A stretch of 64,000 bases of DNA from Burkholderiaceae bacterium (GTDB taxonomy: Bacteria; Pseudomonadota; Gammaproteobacteria; Burkholderiales; Burkholderiaceae_E), in the NCBI GenBank assembly GCA_023954045.1, contig JAMLIR010000007.1:62001-126000 (forward strand), read 5' to 3'. The notes below the pieces were generated by a model, which was not told the DNA's origin, searched no databases, and worked only from the letters and a program-made list of their open reading frames with translations. The translations under genes and the position numbers were made by a program. Positions 18,923 through 27,042 of the stretch are shown in pieces. Within the stretch, counting starts at the first letter, position 1, and each line of letters begins with the position of its first letter.

Positions 18923-19402
18923 ATGCCTACCTTCGTCTATATGACGCGATGCGACGGATGCGGACACTGCGTCGACATCTGCCCCTCGGACATCATGCAC
19001 ATCGACAAGACGTATCGGCGCGCGTACAACATCGAGCCGAACATGTGCTGGGAATGCTTTTCCTGCGTCAAGGCCTGCCCCCAGCATGCGATCGACGTGC
19101 GCGGATACGCCGACTTCGCCCCGTTGGGGCACAGCGTGCGCGTCGACCGGGACGAACGGCGAGGCACGATCGCCTGGCGGATCAAGTTCCGCAACGGCAC
19201 CGAGAAGAACTTCCTCTCGCCCATCACCACCAAGCCCTGGGGCCAGGCGATTCCAAAGCTCGCGGAGGTTCCGCCGCCGCCCGAGGAGATGCGCAACAGC
19301 CAGCTCCTCTACAACGAACCGAAGTACGTCCGGCTGGACGACGGCGGTCTGCGCACCCTGCAGGACGCAGGCCTCAAACTGAAGAAAGGCGTGTACTACT
19401 GA
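18923..19402 (+). CDS. aprB: AprB, iron-sulfur beta subunit of APS reductase
   Basis: A 159-aa protein from ATG 18923, after AAGGAGCTGAACG. The N-terminal half has two [4Fe-4S] motifs (CDGCGHCVDIC and CWECFSCVKAC). The C-terminal half is the AprB-specific tail that wraps around AprA, with GTIAWRIKFRNGT and a closing KKGVYY. The stop and the aprA start are separated by a single base. Confidence 0.95.
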   Translation: MPTFVYMTRCDGCGHCVDICPSDIMHIDKTYRRAYNIEPNMCWECFSCVKACPQHAIDVRGYADFAPLGHSVRVDRDERRGTIAWRIKFRNGTEKNFLSPITTKPWGQAIPKLAEVPPPPEEMRNSQLLYNEPKYVRLDDGGLRTLQDAGLKLKKGVYY

Positions 19403-19403
19403 T

Positions 19404-21272
19404 ATGGCCTACCAAACCATCATCGAAGACGGCATCGACATTCTGGTGGTCGGTGCGGGCCTGGGCGGCACGGGAGCGGCCTGGGAAGCGCGTTTCTGGG
19501 GGCAGAACAAGAAGATCGTCATCGCCGAGAAGGCGAACATCGATCGTTCGGGTGCGGTCGCCCAGGGCCTGTACGCGATCAACTGCTACATGGGCACGCG
19601 CTGGGGAGAGAACCAGCCGGAGGACCATGTGCGCTACGCACGCATCGACCTGATGGGCATGGTGCGCGAGGACCTGCTGTTCGACATGGCCCGTCACGTC
19701 GACTCCACGGTGCATCAGTTCGAGGAGTGGGGCCTGCCGATCATGAAGGACCCGAAGACCGGGCGCTATCTGCGCGAAGGTCGGTGGCAGATCATGATCC
19801 ACGGCGAGTCCTACAAGCCCATCGTGGCCGAGGCAGCCAAGAAGTCGGCCGACAAGGTCTTCAACCGCATCTGCGTCACGCACCTGCTGATGGACGAAAG
19901 CCGCCCGAACCGGGTGGCCGGCGCCGTCGGCTTCAACGTCCGCACCGGCAACTTCCACGTCTTCAAGTCCAAGGCCGTGATCTGCGGCGCAGGCGGCGCG
20001 TCCAACATCTTCAAGCCGCGCTCGGTGGGCGAAGGTGCCGGCCGCACCTGGTACGCACCGTGGTCGTCGGCGTCCGCCTACGGCCTGCTGATCAATGCAG
20101 GCGCGAAGATGACGCAGATGGAAAACCGCATCGTGCTGGCCCGCTTCAAGGACGGGTACGGCCCGGTCGGCGCCTACTTCCTGCACCTGAAGACGTACAC
20201 CCAGAACGGCGTGGGCGAGGAGTACGAGTCCAAGTGGTGGCCGGAACTGCAGAAGATGGTCGGCAAGGAATACCTCGATCCCGAGGCTTCGCACCTGACG
20301 CATCGTCCGATCCCGACCTGCCTGCGCAACCACGCATTGATCAGCGAGATCAACGCCGGCCGCGGTCCGATTCACATGGTGACGATGCGCGCCTTCCAGG
20401 ACCCGCACCTCGAAGAAGTCGGCTGGGAGAACTTCCTGGGCATGACCGTCGGGCAGGCGGTCCTGTGGGCCGCCACCGACGTCGACCCGAAGAACGAGAA
20501 CCCCGAACTGACCACCTCCGAGCCCTACGTGATGGGCTCGCATGCGACCGGATCGGGCGCCTGGTGCTCCGGTCCCGAGGACGTGTCGCCCCCCGAGTAC
20601 TTCTGGGGCTACAACCGCATGACGACGGTCGAAGGTCTTTTCGGGGCCGGCGACGCGGTGGGCGGCACCCCGCACGCGTTCTCGTCGGGCTCGTTCACCG
20701 AGGGCCGGCTGGCGGCGAAGGCCGCCTGCAAGTACATCGACGACGGCAAGGCCGAGGGCATCGTCGTCTCGCAGGCGCAGATCGATGGCCTGCAGCAGGA
20801 GGTATACAGGCCTCTCGAGCACTATCGCATCTACCGCAATACGATCGTTGCGGGCGACGTCAATCCGCACTACATCAACCCCCAGCAGGGGCTGGACCGC
20901 CTGCAGAAACTGATGGACGAGTACTGCGGCGGGGTGTCGGCCAACTACATGACCAACGAGAAGCTTCTGAACATCGGCCTGAAGAAGCTCAGGATCATGG
21001 AGGAGGATCTCGAGAAGCTGGCCGCAGCGGACCTGCACGAACTGCTGCGTGCGTGGGAGCTGAAACACCGTCATCGCGCCGCCGAATGCGTCACGCATCA
21101 CACGATGTTCCGCAAGGAGACGCGCTGGCCCGGCTACTATTACCGGGGCGACCACCTGAAGGTCGACGACCAGAACTGGCACGTGCTGACGGTCTCGCGA
21201 CGCGACCCGAAGACCGGCGAGTACACGATGGAGAAGGCGCCCTGCTATCACCTGGTGGGCGACGAGAAATAG
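19404..21272 (+). CDS. aprA: AprA, flavoprotein alpha subunit of APS reductase
   Basis: A 622-aa flavoprotein of the fumarate-reductase family and normal AprA length. Near the N-terminus is the FAD motif VVGAGLGGTGAAWEA. The substrate-region stretches RSGAVAQGLYAINCYMG and CGAGGASNIFKPRS are characteristic of AprA, as is GAGDAVGGTPHAFSSGSF near residue 416. In this setting it forms APS from sulfite and AMP. The ORF is intact and the start is fixed by the spacing to aprB. Confidence 0.96.
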   Translation: MAYQTIIEDGIDILVVGAGLGGTGAAWEARFWGQNKKIVIAEKANIDRSGAVAQGLYAINCYMGTRWGENQPEDHVRYARIDLMGMVREDLLFDMARHVDSTVHQFEEWGLPIMKDPKTGRYLREGRWQIMIHGESYKPIVAEAAKKSADKVFNRICVTHLLMDESRPNRVAGAVGFNVRTGNFHVFKSKAVICGAGGASNIFKPRSVGEGAGRTWYAPWSSASAYGLLINAGAKMTQMENRIVLARFKDGYGPVGAYFLHLKTYTQNGVGEEYESKWWPELQKMVGKEYLDPEASHLTHRPIPTCLRNHALISEINAGRGPIHMVTMRAFQDPHLEEVGWENFLGMTVGQAVLWAATDVDPKNENPELTTSEPYVMGSHATGSGAWCSGPEDVSPPEYFWGYNRMTTVEGLFGAGDAVGGTPHAFSSGSFTEGRLAAKAACKYIDDGKAEGIVVSQAQIDGLQQEVYRPLEHYRIYRNTIVAGDVNPHYINPQQGLDRLQKLMDEYCGGVSANYMTNEKLLNIGLKKLRIMEEDLEKLAAADLHELLRAWELKHRHRAAECVTHHTMFRKETRWPGYYYRGDHLKVDDQNWHVLTVSRRDPKTGEYTMEKAPCYHLVGDEK

Positions 21273-21292
21273 CAGGATCGTCGGCGACGCGC

Positions 21293-21643
21293 GTGAACAT
21301 CACCGAGAAGACGGACGAAGAGATCCTGGCGCTGGCCGCCCCCCTGTGGGGCGACCTCGTCAGGTACTCGAACGAAGGCAAGTACGGCGAGTTCTCCAGG
21401 AACTTCTCCAGTTCGCTGGCGCGCGCCATGGACCAGGTTGCCGCGGGCCACCAGTTCGCACACAGCGAGCTGGCCCGCAGTCTGTCCGACCAGTTCGACA
21501 CGCTGGGTATCATCCGCCGCGGCGAGCACGTGACCGTCCTGTTCCGTCAGCGCAGCACGAAGAAGCCCGGCGAATGGCTCGGCCGACTCGTGCTCGGCTA
21601 CGAGGACGGGAACCTCAGGATCTTCGGTGCCTCCATCTTCTGA
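21293..21643 (+). CDS. Unrecognised 116-aa soluble protein downstream of aprA
   Basis: GTG 21293 opens a 116-aa frame 20 bases after aprA. There is no signal sequence, membrane segment or cysteine. The residues (EEILALAAPLWGDLVRYSNEGKYGEFSRNF, then GEHVTVLFRQRSTKKPGEWLG, both in part) suggest a helical half followed by beta strands. This would suit a small NTF2/SnoaL-like or cystatin-like fold. Family not identified. Codon use is like its neighbours, and the position in the apr run suggests co-expression. The start is uncertain. Confidence 0.6.
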   Translation: MNITEKTDEEILALAAPLWGDLVRYSNEGKYGEFSRNFSSSLARAMDQVAAGHQFAHSELARSLSDQFDTLGIIRRGEHVTVLFRQRSTKKPGEWLGRLVLGYEDGNLRIFGASIF

Positions 21644-21674
21644 CCATCTCGTGACCATCTCGTCGGGATCTGAC

Positions 21675-22184
21675 GTGAACCAAGTCATCCAGGCCGGCAA
21701 GTTCGTCGAGCTGACCTACAAGGTCGTCGACAGGAAGTCGGGGCATGTCCTGACCAGGGTCGAGTTCCCCCTGGGCTATGTCCATGGCCACACCGAGATC
21801 CTGGCCCCTTCGGTCCACGCGCAGCTCGAAGGCAGATCGGCCGGCGAGGTCATCGAAGTGGCGATCGACGGCAACCAGATCTTCGGTCCCAGGGACGAAT
21901 CGCTGGTCTTTACCGATCGCATCGAGAACGTCCCCGAGGAATATCGGCAAGTCGGCGCCTCGATCCTGATGGAAAACGACGCAGGCCAGACGCGCAGCTT
22001 TCTCGTGACGCACATGGACGACGACACCCTGACGGTCGATGGCAACAACCCGCTTTGCGGCAGGGAAGTCGTCTTCACGCTCGAGATCCTGACCGTGCGC
22101 GACGCAACCAGCGACGAGATCAAGGCCGGCGGGGCGATCGCCGCCGGCCCGGACATCGACCCAGGGCTGCTGAGACCTGTCTGA
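21675..22184 (+). CDS. SlyD-like FKBP-type peptidyl-prolyl isomerase
   Basis: About 169 aa from GTG 21675; GTG codons at 21627 and 21651 are alternatives, and the first overlaps the preceding gene by 17 bases. The sequence VELTYKVVDRKSGHVL with FPLGYVHGHTEILAP and LEGRSAGEVIEVAI follows the FKBP/SlyD plan (FK domain with IF insertion), and GNNPLCGREVVFTLEIL is typical of its end. It lacks the metal-binding His/Cys tail of E. coli SlyD. It may assist folding of the Apr proteins, by position only. Confidence 0.75.
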   Translation: MNQVIQAGKFVELTYKVVDRKSGHVLTRVEFPLGYVHGHTEILAPSVHAQLEGRSAGEVIEVAIDGNQIFGPRDESLVFTDRIENVPEEYRQVGASILMENDAGQTRSFLVTHMDDDTLTVDGNNPLCGREVVFTLEILTVRDATSDEIKAGGAIAAGPDIDPGLLRPV

Positions 22185-22268
22185 GCAGCGACATTGAACG
22201 GCGCAGGACGATCCCGGCGCAAGCGCCTGCGGATGCCGCCCTGGCGCCACGGCGAAAGGAGGTGAAGC

Positions 22269-22433
22269 ATGAGCGAGCAGCAACAGTCCCCCAAGGCCCC
22301 GGTTCCCGACGGACATTCGCGTTTCGTGACGACGCGCGCGTTGCCGCCGAACGAAAAGGGGTTCGTCGGCTTCGAGACCATCTGGGAGCCGTTCCAGAAG
22401 GAAGCCGAATACCAGACGCCGAAACAGCCGTAA
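22269..22433 (+). CDS. 54-aa small protein with a strong ribosome site
   Basis: ATG 22269 to TAA 22431 encodes 54 residues, beginning MSEQQQSPKAPVPDGHSRF and ending in QTPKQP. AAAGGAGGTGAAGC just upstream is the best Shine-Dalgarno in the neighbourhood. There is no cysteine, membrane segment or signal. It is polar with central FVGFETIWEPFQKEAEY. It is the last gene of the apr run, before a hairpin and a convergent gene. Family not recognised. Whether it is conserved is unknown, but the ribosome site and position make it a credible gene. Confidence 0.6.
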   Translation: MSEQQQSPKAPVPDGHSRFVTTRALPPNEKGFVGFETIWEPFQKEAEYQTPKQP

Positions 22434-22440
22434 GTCCGCA

Positions 22441-22454
22441 GGGGGCGCGCCCCC
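22441..22454. terminator. Hairpin between convergent transcription units
   Basis: GGGGGCGCGCCCCC is a perfect 14-base palindrome (5-bp stem, CGCG loop) in the 22-base gap between the 54-aa ORF and the convergent AMP nucleosidase gene. No T-run follows. Confidence 0.45.
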
Positions 22455-22455
22455 G

Positions 22456-23994
22456 CTACTGGAACGCGACTTCGTCGAAGCTGCGCAGCTTGCGGCTGTG
22501 CAGCTGCTCGGCGCGCTGGCGGCGCAGCAGGTCGATCGCGCGCATGCCGATCCGCAGGTGCTGCTCGACGCGCTCGCGATAGAACTGGTCGGCCATGCCC
22601 GGCAGCTTGATCTCGCCGTGCAGCGGCTTGTCGCTGACGCACAGCAGCGTGCCGTACGGGATCCGGAAGCGGAATCCGTTCGCGGCGATCGTCGCGCTCT
22701 CCATGTCGAGCGCGATCGCGCGGCTCTGGCTGAAGCGGCGCATCGGCGTGCCGTGCGGCAGCAGCTCCCAGTTGCGGTTGTCGGTGCTGGCGACGGTACC
22801 GGTGCGCATCACGCGCTTGAGCTCGTAGCCGGTGAGCTGCGTGACCTCGGCGACCGCCGATTCGAGGGCGACCTGCACCTCGGCCAGCGCCGGCACCGGC
22901 ACCCACGGCGGCAGGTCCTCGTCGAGCACGTGGTCCTCGCGCACGTAGCCGTGCGCGAGCACGTAGTCGCCGAGCTGCTGCGTCGTGCGCAGCCCGGCGC
23001 AATGACCGAGCATGATCCACGCGTGCGGCCGCAACACCGCGACGTGGTCGGTGATCGTCTTCGCGTTGGCCGGTCCGACGCCGATGTTGATCATCGTGAT
23101 GCCCGATCCGTCCTCGCGGATCAGATGGTAGGCGGGCATCTGCGGCAGCCTCCCCGGCGCCGCAGGCTGCCCTGCCGCGGCGGATGGGCCCGGCGCCCCG
23201 GAGGCTTGCCCCCCGGGCACGGCACCCCCTGCCGGCGCCGCGCGACGCGTCACGACGTTGCCCGGCTCGACGAACGCCGAATAGCCGTGCGCGGCCGGCT
23301 CGGCCTCGGCCATCAGTTCGTGGCCGAGCCGCACGAACTGGTCGACGTAGAACTGGTAGTTGGTGAACAGCACGAAGTTCTGGAAGTGCGCCGGCTCGGT
23401 CGCGGTGTAGTGGCGCAACCGGTGCAGCGAATAGTCGACCCGCGGCGCGGTGAACAGCGCCAGCGGATGAGGCACGCCCGCGCGCGGCACCCAGGTGCCG
23501 TTGGCGATGCCGTCGTCCATCGCGCCCAGGTCCGGCAGGTCGAACAGGTCGCGCATCAGGCGTCGCCGCGCAGCGTCGATCGACCCCTCGATGTGCTCCT
23601 GGCCCGCCATCGCGAAGTGCACCGGGATCGGCGTCTTCCCGGTGCCGACCTCGATCGGCACCCGGTGGTTCGCCAGCAGCAACCTGAACTGTTCGAGGTA
23701 GTAGCGCCCGAACAGGTCGGGGCGCGTCAGCGTCGTCTCGTAGGTCCCCGGTCCGGCGACGAACCCGTAGCTGAGCCGCGAGTCGGCGCGCGCCACCGTC
23801 TCGGTGCGGATGCGCACGAACGGGTAGAAGGCGTGCACGCGATGCGAAGGGTCCCGACCCGCCACGAACCGCCGCACGGCCTCGCGCAGCCAGGCCACGC
23901 CGGCCTCGTAGATCGCGACGACCTGCGCCAGCGCCGCGGCCGGGTCGTCGTAGCGCTGCGGCGGGAAGAACGGCGGATTGTCCACGGCCGACAT
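22456..23994 (-). CDS. amn: AMP nucleosidase
   Basis: A 512-aa protein of Amn length. The N-terminal AMP-nucleosidase-specific domain holds RVHAFYPFVRIRTETVAR and HFAMAGQEHIEGS. The C-terminal nucleoside-phosphorylase fold holds ITMINIGVGPANAKTITDH, WIMLGHCAGLRTTQ and DMESATIAANGFRFR. An Ala/Gly/Pro linker lies near residue 255-280. It cleaves AMP to adenine and ribose 5-phosphate. It lies one base after the phosphoesterase gene on the same strand, so they are probably co-transcribed. A link to AMP use by Apr is speculative. Confidence 0.93.
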   Translation of the reverse strand: MSAVDNPPFFPPQRYDDPAAALAQVVAIYEAGVAWLREAVRRFVAGRDPSHRVHAFYPFVRIRTETVARADSRLSYGFVAGPGTYETTLTRPDLFGRYYLEQFRLLLANHRVPIEVGTGKTPIPVHFAMAGQEHIEGSIDAARRRLMRDLFDLPDLGAMDDGIANGTWVPRAGVPHPLALFTAPRVDYSLHRLRHYTATEPAHFQNFVLFTNYQFYVDQFVRLGHELMAEAEPAAHGYSAFVEPGNVVTRRAAPAGGAVPGGQASGAPGPSAAAGQPAAPGRLPQMPAYHLIREDGSGITMINIGVGPANAKTITDHVAVLRPHAWIMLGHCAGLRTTQQLGDYVLAHGYVREDHVLDEDLPPWVPVPALAEVQVALESAVAEVTQLTGYELKRVMRTGTVASTDNRNWELLPHGTPMRRFSQSRAIALDMESATIAANGFRFRIPYGTLLCVSDKPLHGEIKLPGMADQFYRERVEQHLRIGMRAIDLLRRQRAEQLHSRKLRSFDEVAFQ

Positions 23995-23995
23995 T

Positions 23996-24505
23996 TCACT
24001 CGAGCGTCCTGATCTCGAACTCGCAGGCGTCGAGATCGGCGAGGATCCAGGTCGGCGGCGCGTGCAATCCCGCGATCGTGCCTGGATTGACCAGCCAGGC
24101 CGTGCCGCCCGAGACCGTCGCCTGTTGCGTGACCGACGCGCGGTGCGAGTGCCCGCAGCAGACGATCTCGTAGTCGCCGGTGCAGGCGATTCCCCGCGCG
24201 TAGTGCGGGTAATGGGTCGCGAAGATCCGCCGGCCGCCGAGCTCGAGCTCGGCGTCGGCGCCGTGATAGACGAGCAGCCCGCCGGAGTCCGCGCACATCC
24301 GGTGCAGCGCCATCGCGTCTCCGAGGTTGTTGCCGTGCACCGCGTGCACCGGCAGCCCCAGCGCGAGCAGCGGCTTGAGCGTGCCTGCGCCGATCACGTC
24401 GCCGCAGTGGACGACCGCCTGCGCGCCGGCCTGTTTTGCAGCCAACACGGCCGCCGCGAGCATCGGCGCGCGATCGTGGCTGTCCGAGACGATGCAGATC
24501 CTCAC
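23996..24505 (-). CDS. Calcineurin-type metallophosphoesterase, YfcE/MJ0936 class
   Basis: A 169-aa compact phosphoesterase. Metal-ligand motifs are in order: SDSHDR at residues 7-12, VHCGDVIG, HGNNLGD, ATHYPH and GHSHRA. The class hydrolyses phosphodiesters or monoesters; the physiological substrate is unknown. It is the first gene of a two-gene - strand unit with amn. The divergent gap at 24506-24628 serves it and the + strand ferredoxin fusion. Confidence 0.88.
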   Translation of the reverse strand: MRICIVSDSHDRAPMLAAAVLAAKQAGAQAVVHCGDVIGAGTLKPLLALGLPVHAVHGNNLGDAMALHRMCADSGGLLVYHGADAELELGGRRIFATHYPHYARGIACTGDYEIVCCGHSHRASVTQQATVSGGTAWLVNPGTIAGLHAPPTWILADLDACEFEIRTLE

Positions 24506-24628
24506 GATTCGATGATAGATTGTCCGTAGGGAAGCGACGCTATTCTATCGGTTGTCGCGCAGGCCCGATTCGCGCGACGGCCGCGGCGCACCGGGCCGGC
24601 AGCGCCAGGCAGCAACGCAACACGCAAG
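24506..24628. promoter_or_regulatory. Divergent intergenic region upstream of the HTH-ferredoxin gene
   Basis: The 123-base gap between divergent genes has one AT-richer patch (GATTCGATGATAGATTGTC, then CTATTCTATCGG), consistent with promoters for both directions. No clean -35/-10 pair or palindrome is visible. Confidence 0.35.
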
Positions 24629-26092
24629 ATGTCACGGGCACTGACGGTTTCCAGAGCGGCGCAGCTGGTCGGCGTTTCCAGGGCGCTCCTGCAGCGGATG
24701 ATCCGCGCCGGCGAGCTGGCCCAGTTCGACGGGCTGGTCGAGATCGACGAGCTGCTGCGCGCGTTTCCGCAGGCGAATATCGAGGACTCCGGCTTGCTCG
24801 AGAAGGTCGCCCGGATCCGCGAGGAGTCGTTCGGCCGCCGGGTGCGCGAGCACGTCCTGCCCTCGCCGGAGATCCTGTCGCAGCGCCTGTTCGCGCAGAG
24901 CCAGGAGCTCGCCGAGATGCGCCGGCACCTGCAGGCGTACCACTCGCTCGTGGCCGCGACCATCGAGCGGCTGAACGTCCGTCCGGCCCCTGCGGGCCTG
25001 GCCGACGAGGCGCGCGACATGCTCGAGCGGGGGCTCGCGCGAGTGCTGGGCAGCGAATCCGACAACCGACTCGACGCCATGACCGACATGCTGAAGCTGG
25101 TGTACGCAAACGTGGTTGTCCGGCCCAGCGGACACGAGTTCCTCGTCCAGGGCAACGACAGCATCCTGCAGGCCGGGTTGAAAGCCGGGCTCGGACTGAA
25201 CTACGGTTGCGCGGGCGGCAACTGCGGGTTGTGCAAGGCGCGGGTCGTCTCCGGCGAGACGCGCCGCGTGCTGCACGCCGACTACAGCCTGTCCGAGCCC
25301 GAGCGCGCGCAAGGCTACGTGCTGCTGTGCGCGCACACGGCGCTCGGCGACCTCGTCATCGAGACGCTCGAGGCCGGCAGCCCGGCGGACATCCCGCAAC
25401 AGGAACTGGTCGCCAGGGTGCGCGCGATCCGCCCGCTCGGGCCGAACACGCTGCTGCTGCACCTGCAGGCGCCGCGCAGCGCGCGGCTTCGCTTCCTGGC
25501 CGGCCAGGGCGCCACGCTCGGAATGGCGCACAACGGCGGCGACCTGCAGGCGAGCTGGCCGATCGCGAGTTGCCCCTGCGACGACCGCAACCTTCACTTC
25601 CACGTCGCCCGCGACCCCGGCGACGCGCTCGCCGAGCACCTGTTCTCGGGCGCCGTCGGCGTCGGCGATGCGCTGAACGTGCGCGGGCCCAGCGGCGACT
25701 TCGTGCTCGGCAGCGACGTGCCGCCGCGGGTCGCGTTCCTCGCCTGCGACACCGGCTTCGCTCCGGTCAAGAGCCTGATCGAGCACGCGATGGCGGCCGA
25801 AGCGGTCGAGCGTTTCGCGCTGTACTGGCTCGCCTCGCGCCCCGACGGCCACTACCTCGCGAACCAGTGCGAAGCCTGGGCCGACGCGTTCGACGAGTTC
25901 GGTTACCTCGCAGCCTCCGACGACGACCCCGCGCGCGGCGCATCGGCGCTCGCGAAGCGCGCGCTCGACGACGGCGATCCGGGCGCGAGCCGGTTCTTCG
26001 TCGCCGGCTCGCAGGCTTTCGTCGATGCCGCGATTCGCTGCCTGCGCGACGGCGGCGTGCCCGCGCAGGCGCTGCGCGCATCGGTCTGCTGA
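24629..26092 (+). CDS. HTH / [2Fe-2S] ferredoxin / FAD-NAD reductase fusion
   Basis: A 487-aa protein with three parts. Residues 1-48 resemble an excisionase/MerR-like DNA-binding fold (LTVSRAAQLVGVSRALLQRM). A charged helical linker covers about 50-160. A plant-type [2Fe-2S] domain covers about 165-250, with ligands C194-x4-C199-x2-C202-x31-C234. A ferredoxin-NADP-reductase-like module follows, with an NAD-binding segment AFLACDTGFAPVKSLIEHA. An electron-transfer oxidoreductase with a DNA-binding head could be a redox-responsive regulator, or the head may only be a protein-binding module. It leads a four-gene + strand run. Confidence 0.75.
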   Translation: MSRALTVSRAAQLVGVSRALLQRMIRAGELAQFDGLVEIDELLRAFPQANIEDSGLLEKVARIREESFGRRVREHVLPSPEILSQRLFAQSQELAEMRRHLQAYHSLVAATIERLNVRPAPAGLADEARDMLERGLARVLGSESDNRLDAMTDMLKLVYANVVVRPSGHEFLVQGNDSILQAGLKAGLGLNYGCAGGNCGLCKARVVSGETRRVLHADYSLSEPERAQGYVLLCAHTALGDLVIETLEAGSPADIPQQELVARVRAIRPLGPNTLLLHLQAPRSARLRFLAGQGATLGMAHNGGDLQASWPIASCPCDDRNLHFHVARDPGDALAEHLFSGAVGVGDALNVRGPSGDFVLGSDVPPRVAFLACDTGFAPVKSLIEHAMAAEAVERFALYWLASRPDGHYLANQCEAWADAFDEFGYLAASDDDPARGASALAKRALDDGDPGASRFFVAGSQAFVDAAIRCLRDGGVPAQALRASVC

Positions 26093-26114
26093 TTCCACCC
26101 CCCTGCCGGACATC

Positions 26115-26744
26115 ATGAGCGACGCACTGAACTTCCTGGTCAAGGCCCGCCCCGAAGCGATGGGCCACTACTTCGCGTTCCTGAAGGACGCGGGCAGGCA
26201 CCTCGATCCCAAGACCCGCAACCTGATCTCGGTGATCACCAAGGTGCACTCGCAGACCGAGCGCGGCCTCAAGCAATACCTGAAGCGGGCCTTGCGCGAG
26301 GGCGCGACGCCGGTCGAGGTGATCGACGCGCTGCTGATGGCATTCCCGGCGCTCGGGCTGGCGAAGATCACCTGGGCGGTCGACGTCATCCTGTCGATGA
26401 ACCTGCCCGGCTTCGACCCCGCGGCGCTCGGCGCCGAGGCGGCCCGCTGGCACGACGTGATGGCCGAGCGGGACCTGCCGAACGCGGGGGCCGTCCGGAT
26501 CCAGTGCGACGGGCGCGCGCTGTTCGTGGCCCGCACCGCGTCGGGCGTGAACGCATACGACAGTCGCTGCCCGCACCAGGGTACGGACATCCCCGAGCTC
26601 GCGCTCGAGGGCGGCACGCTCACCTGTCCGAAGCACGGCTGGGCGTTCGACGTGGCCAGCGGCGACTGCGTGAAGAACGGCACGACGCCGCTGACGCGAT
26701 TCGAGGCGCGCGTCGAAAACGGCCGGGTGCTCGCATACTGGTAG
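26115..26744 (+). CDS. AhpD/carboxymuconolactone decarboxylase-like domain fused to Rieske domain
   Basis: A 209-aa protein from ATG 26115. The N-terminal about 100 residues look AhpD-like (DPKTRNLISVITKVHSQT), but the CxxC redox pair of AhpD is absent. The C-terminal half is a Rieske domain with C152-x-H154-x16-C171-x2-H174 (CPHQGTD and CPKHGW). It has no signal or membrane segment. It starts 22 bases after the reductase fusion, so it is a likely electron-transfer partner. The reaction is unknown. Confidence 0.75.
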   Translation: MSDALNFLVKARPEAMGHYFAFLKDAGRHLDPKTRNLISVITKVHSQTERGLKQYLKRALREGATPVEVIDALLMAFPALGLAKITWAVDVILSMNLPGFDPAALGAEAARWHDVMAERDLPNAGAVRIQCDGRALFVARTASGVNAYDSRCPHQGTDIPELALEGGTLTCPKHGWAFDVASGDCVKNGTTPLTRFEARVENGRVLAYW

Positions 26745-26776
26745 AGAGTCGCAGTCAGCGGCGAACGGAGGGTTCG

Positions 26777-27004
26777 ATGCCGTATTACGTGTTCCGGATC
26801 GCGGGCATCGTTGGCCTGCCCGAGCGTCTTGCCGAAGCGCCCAGCTATCGCGAGGCGAAGGCGATCCTGCGCGAACTGCGCGCGCGCGAGGGCGGCGACG
26901 CCGCGCCGATCCGCATGCTGTTCGCGGCCAACGAGATCGAGGCCGCCGACCTGCTGACCCAGCCGCGCGAGCCCGACCCGTCGCTGTACGGCGCGGACGA
27001 CTGA
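26777..27004 (+). CDS. 75-aa protein of unknown function
   Basis: I start it at ATG 26777, after CGGAGGGTTCG; the frame is open further upstream inside the previous gene. The sequence begins MPYYVFRIAGIVGLPERLAE and continues with SYREAKAILRELRAREGG. It is a small alpha/beta protein without cysteines or signal, rich in charged helix. Similar short proteins are common near sulfur-oxidation genes in my memory, but I cannot name the family. It is in the four-gene run. Confidence 0.6.
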   Translation: MPYYVFRIAGIVGLPERLAEAPSYREAKAILRELRAREGGDAAPIRMLFAANEIEAADLLTQPREPDPSLYGADD

Positions 27005-27042
27005 GGCCGCCGGCGCTCGCGCGTCGCCCGGCCCCTTCCCGC

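Noticed and set aside
18084-22433. Possible recent transfer of the apr block, judged by slightly less extreme third-position GC
   Set aside because: The shift is subtle by eye, I cannot compute it, and no mobile-element remains, direct repeats or tRNA ends flank the block.
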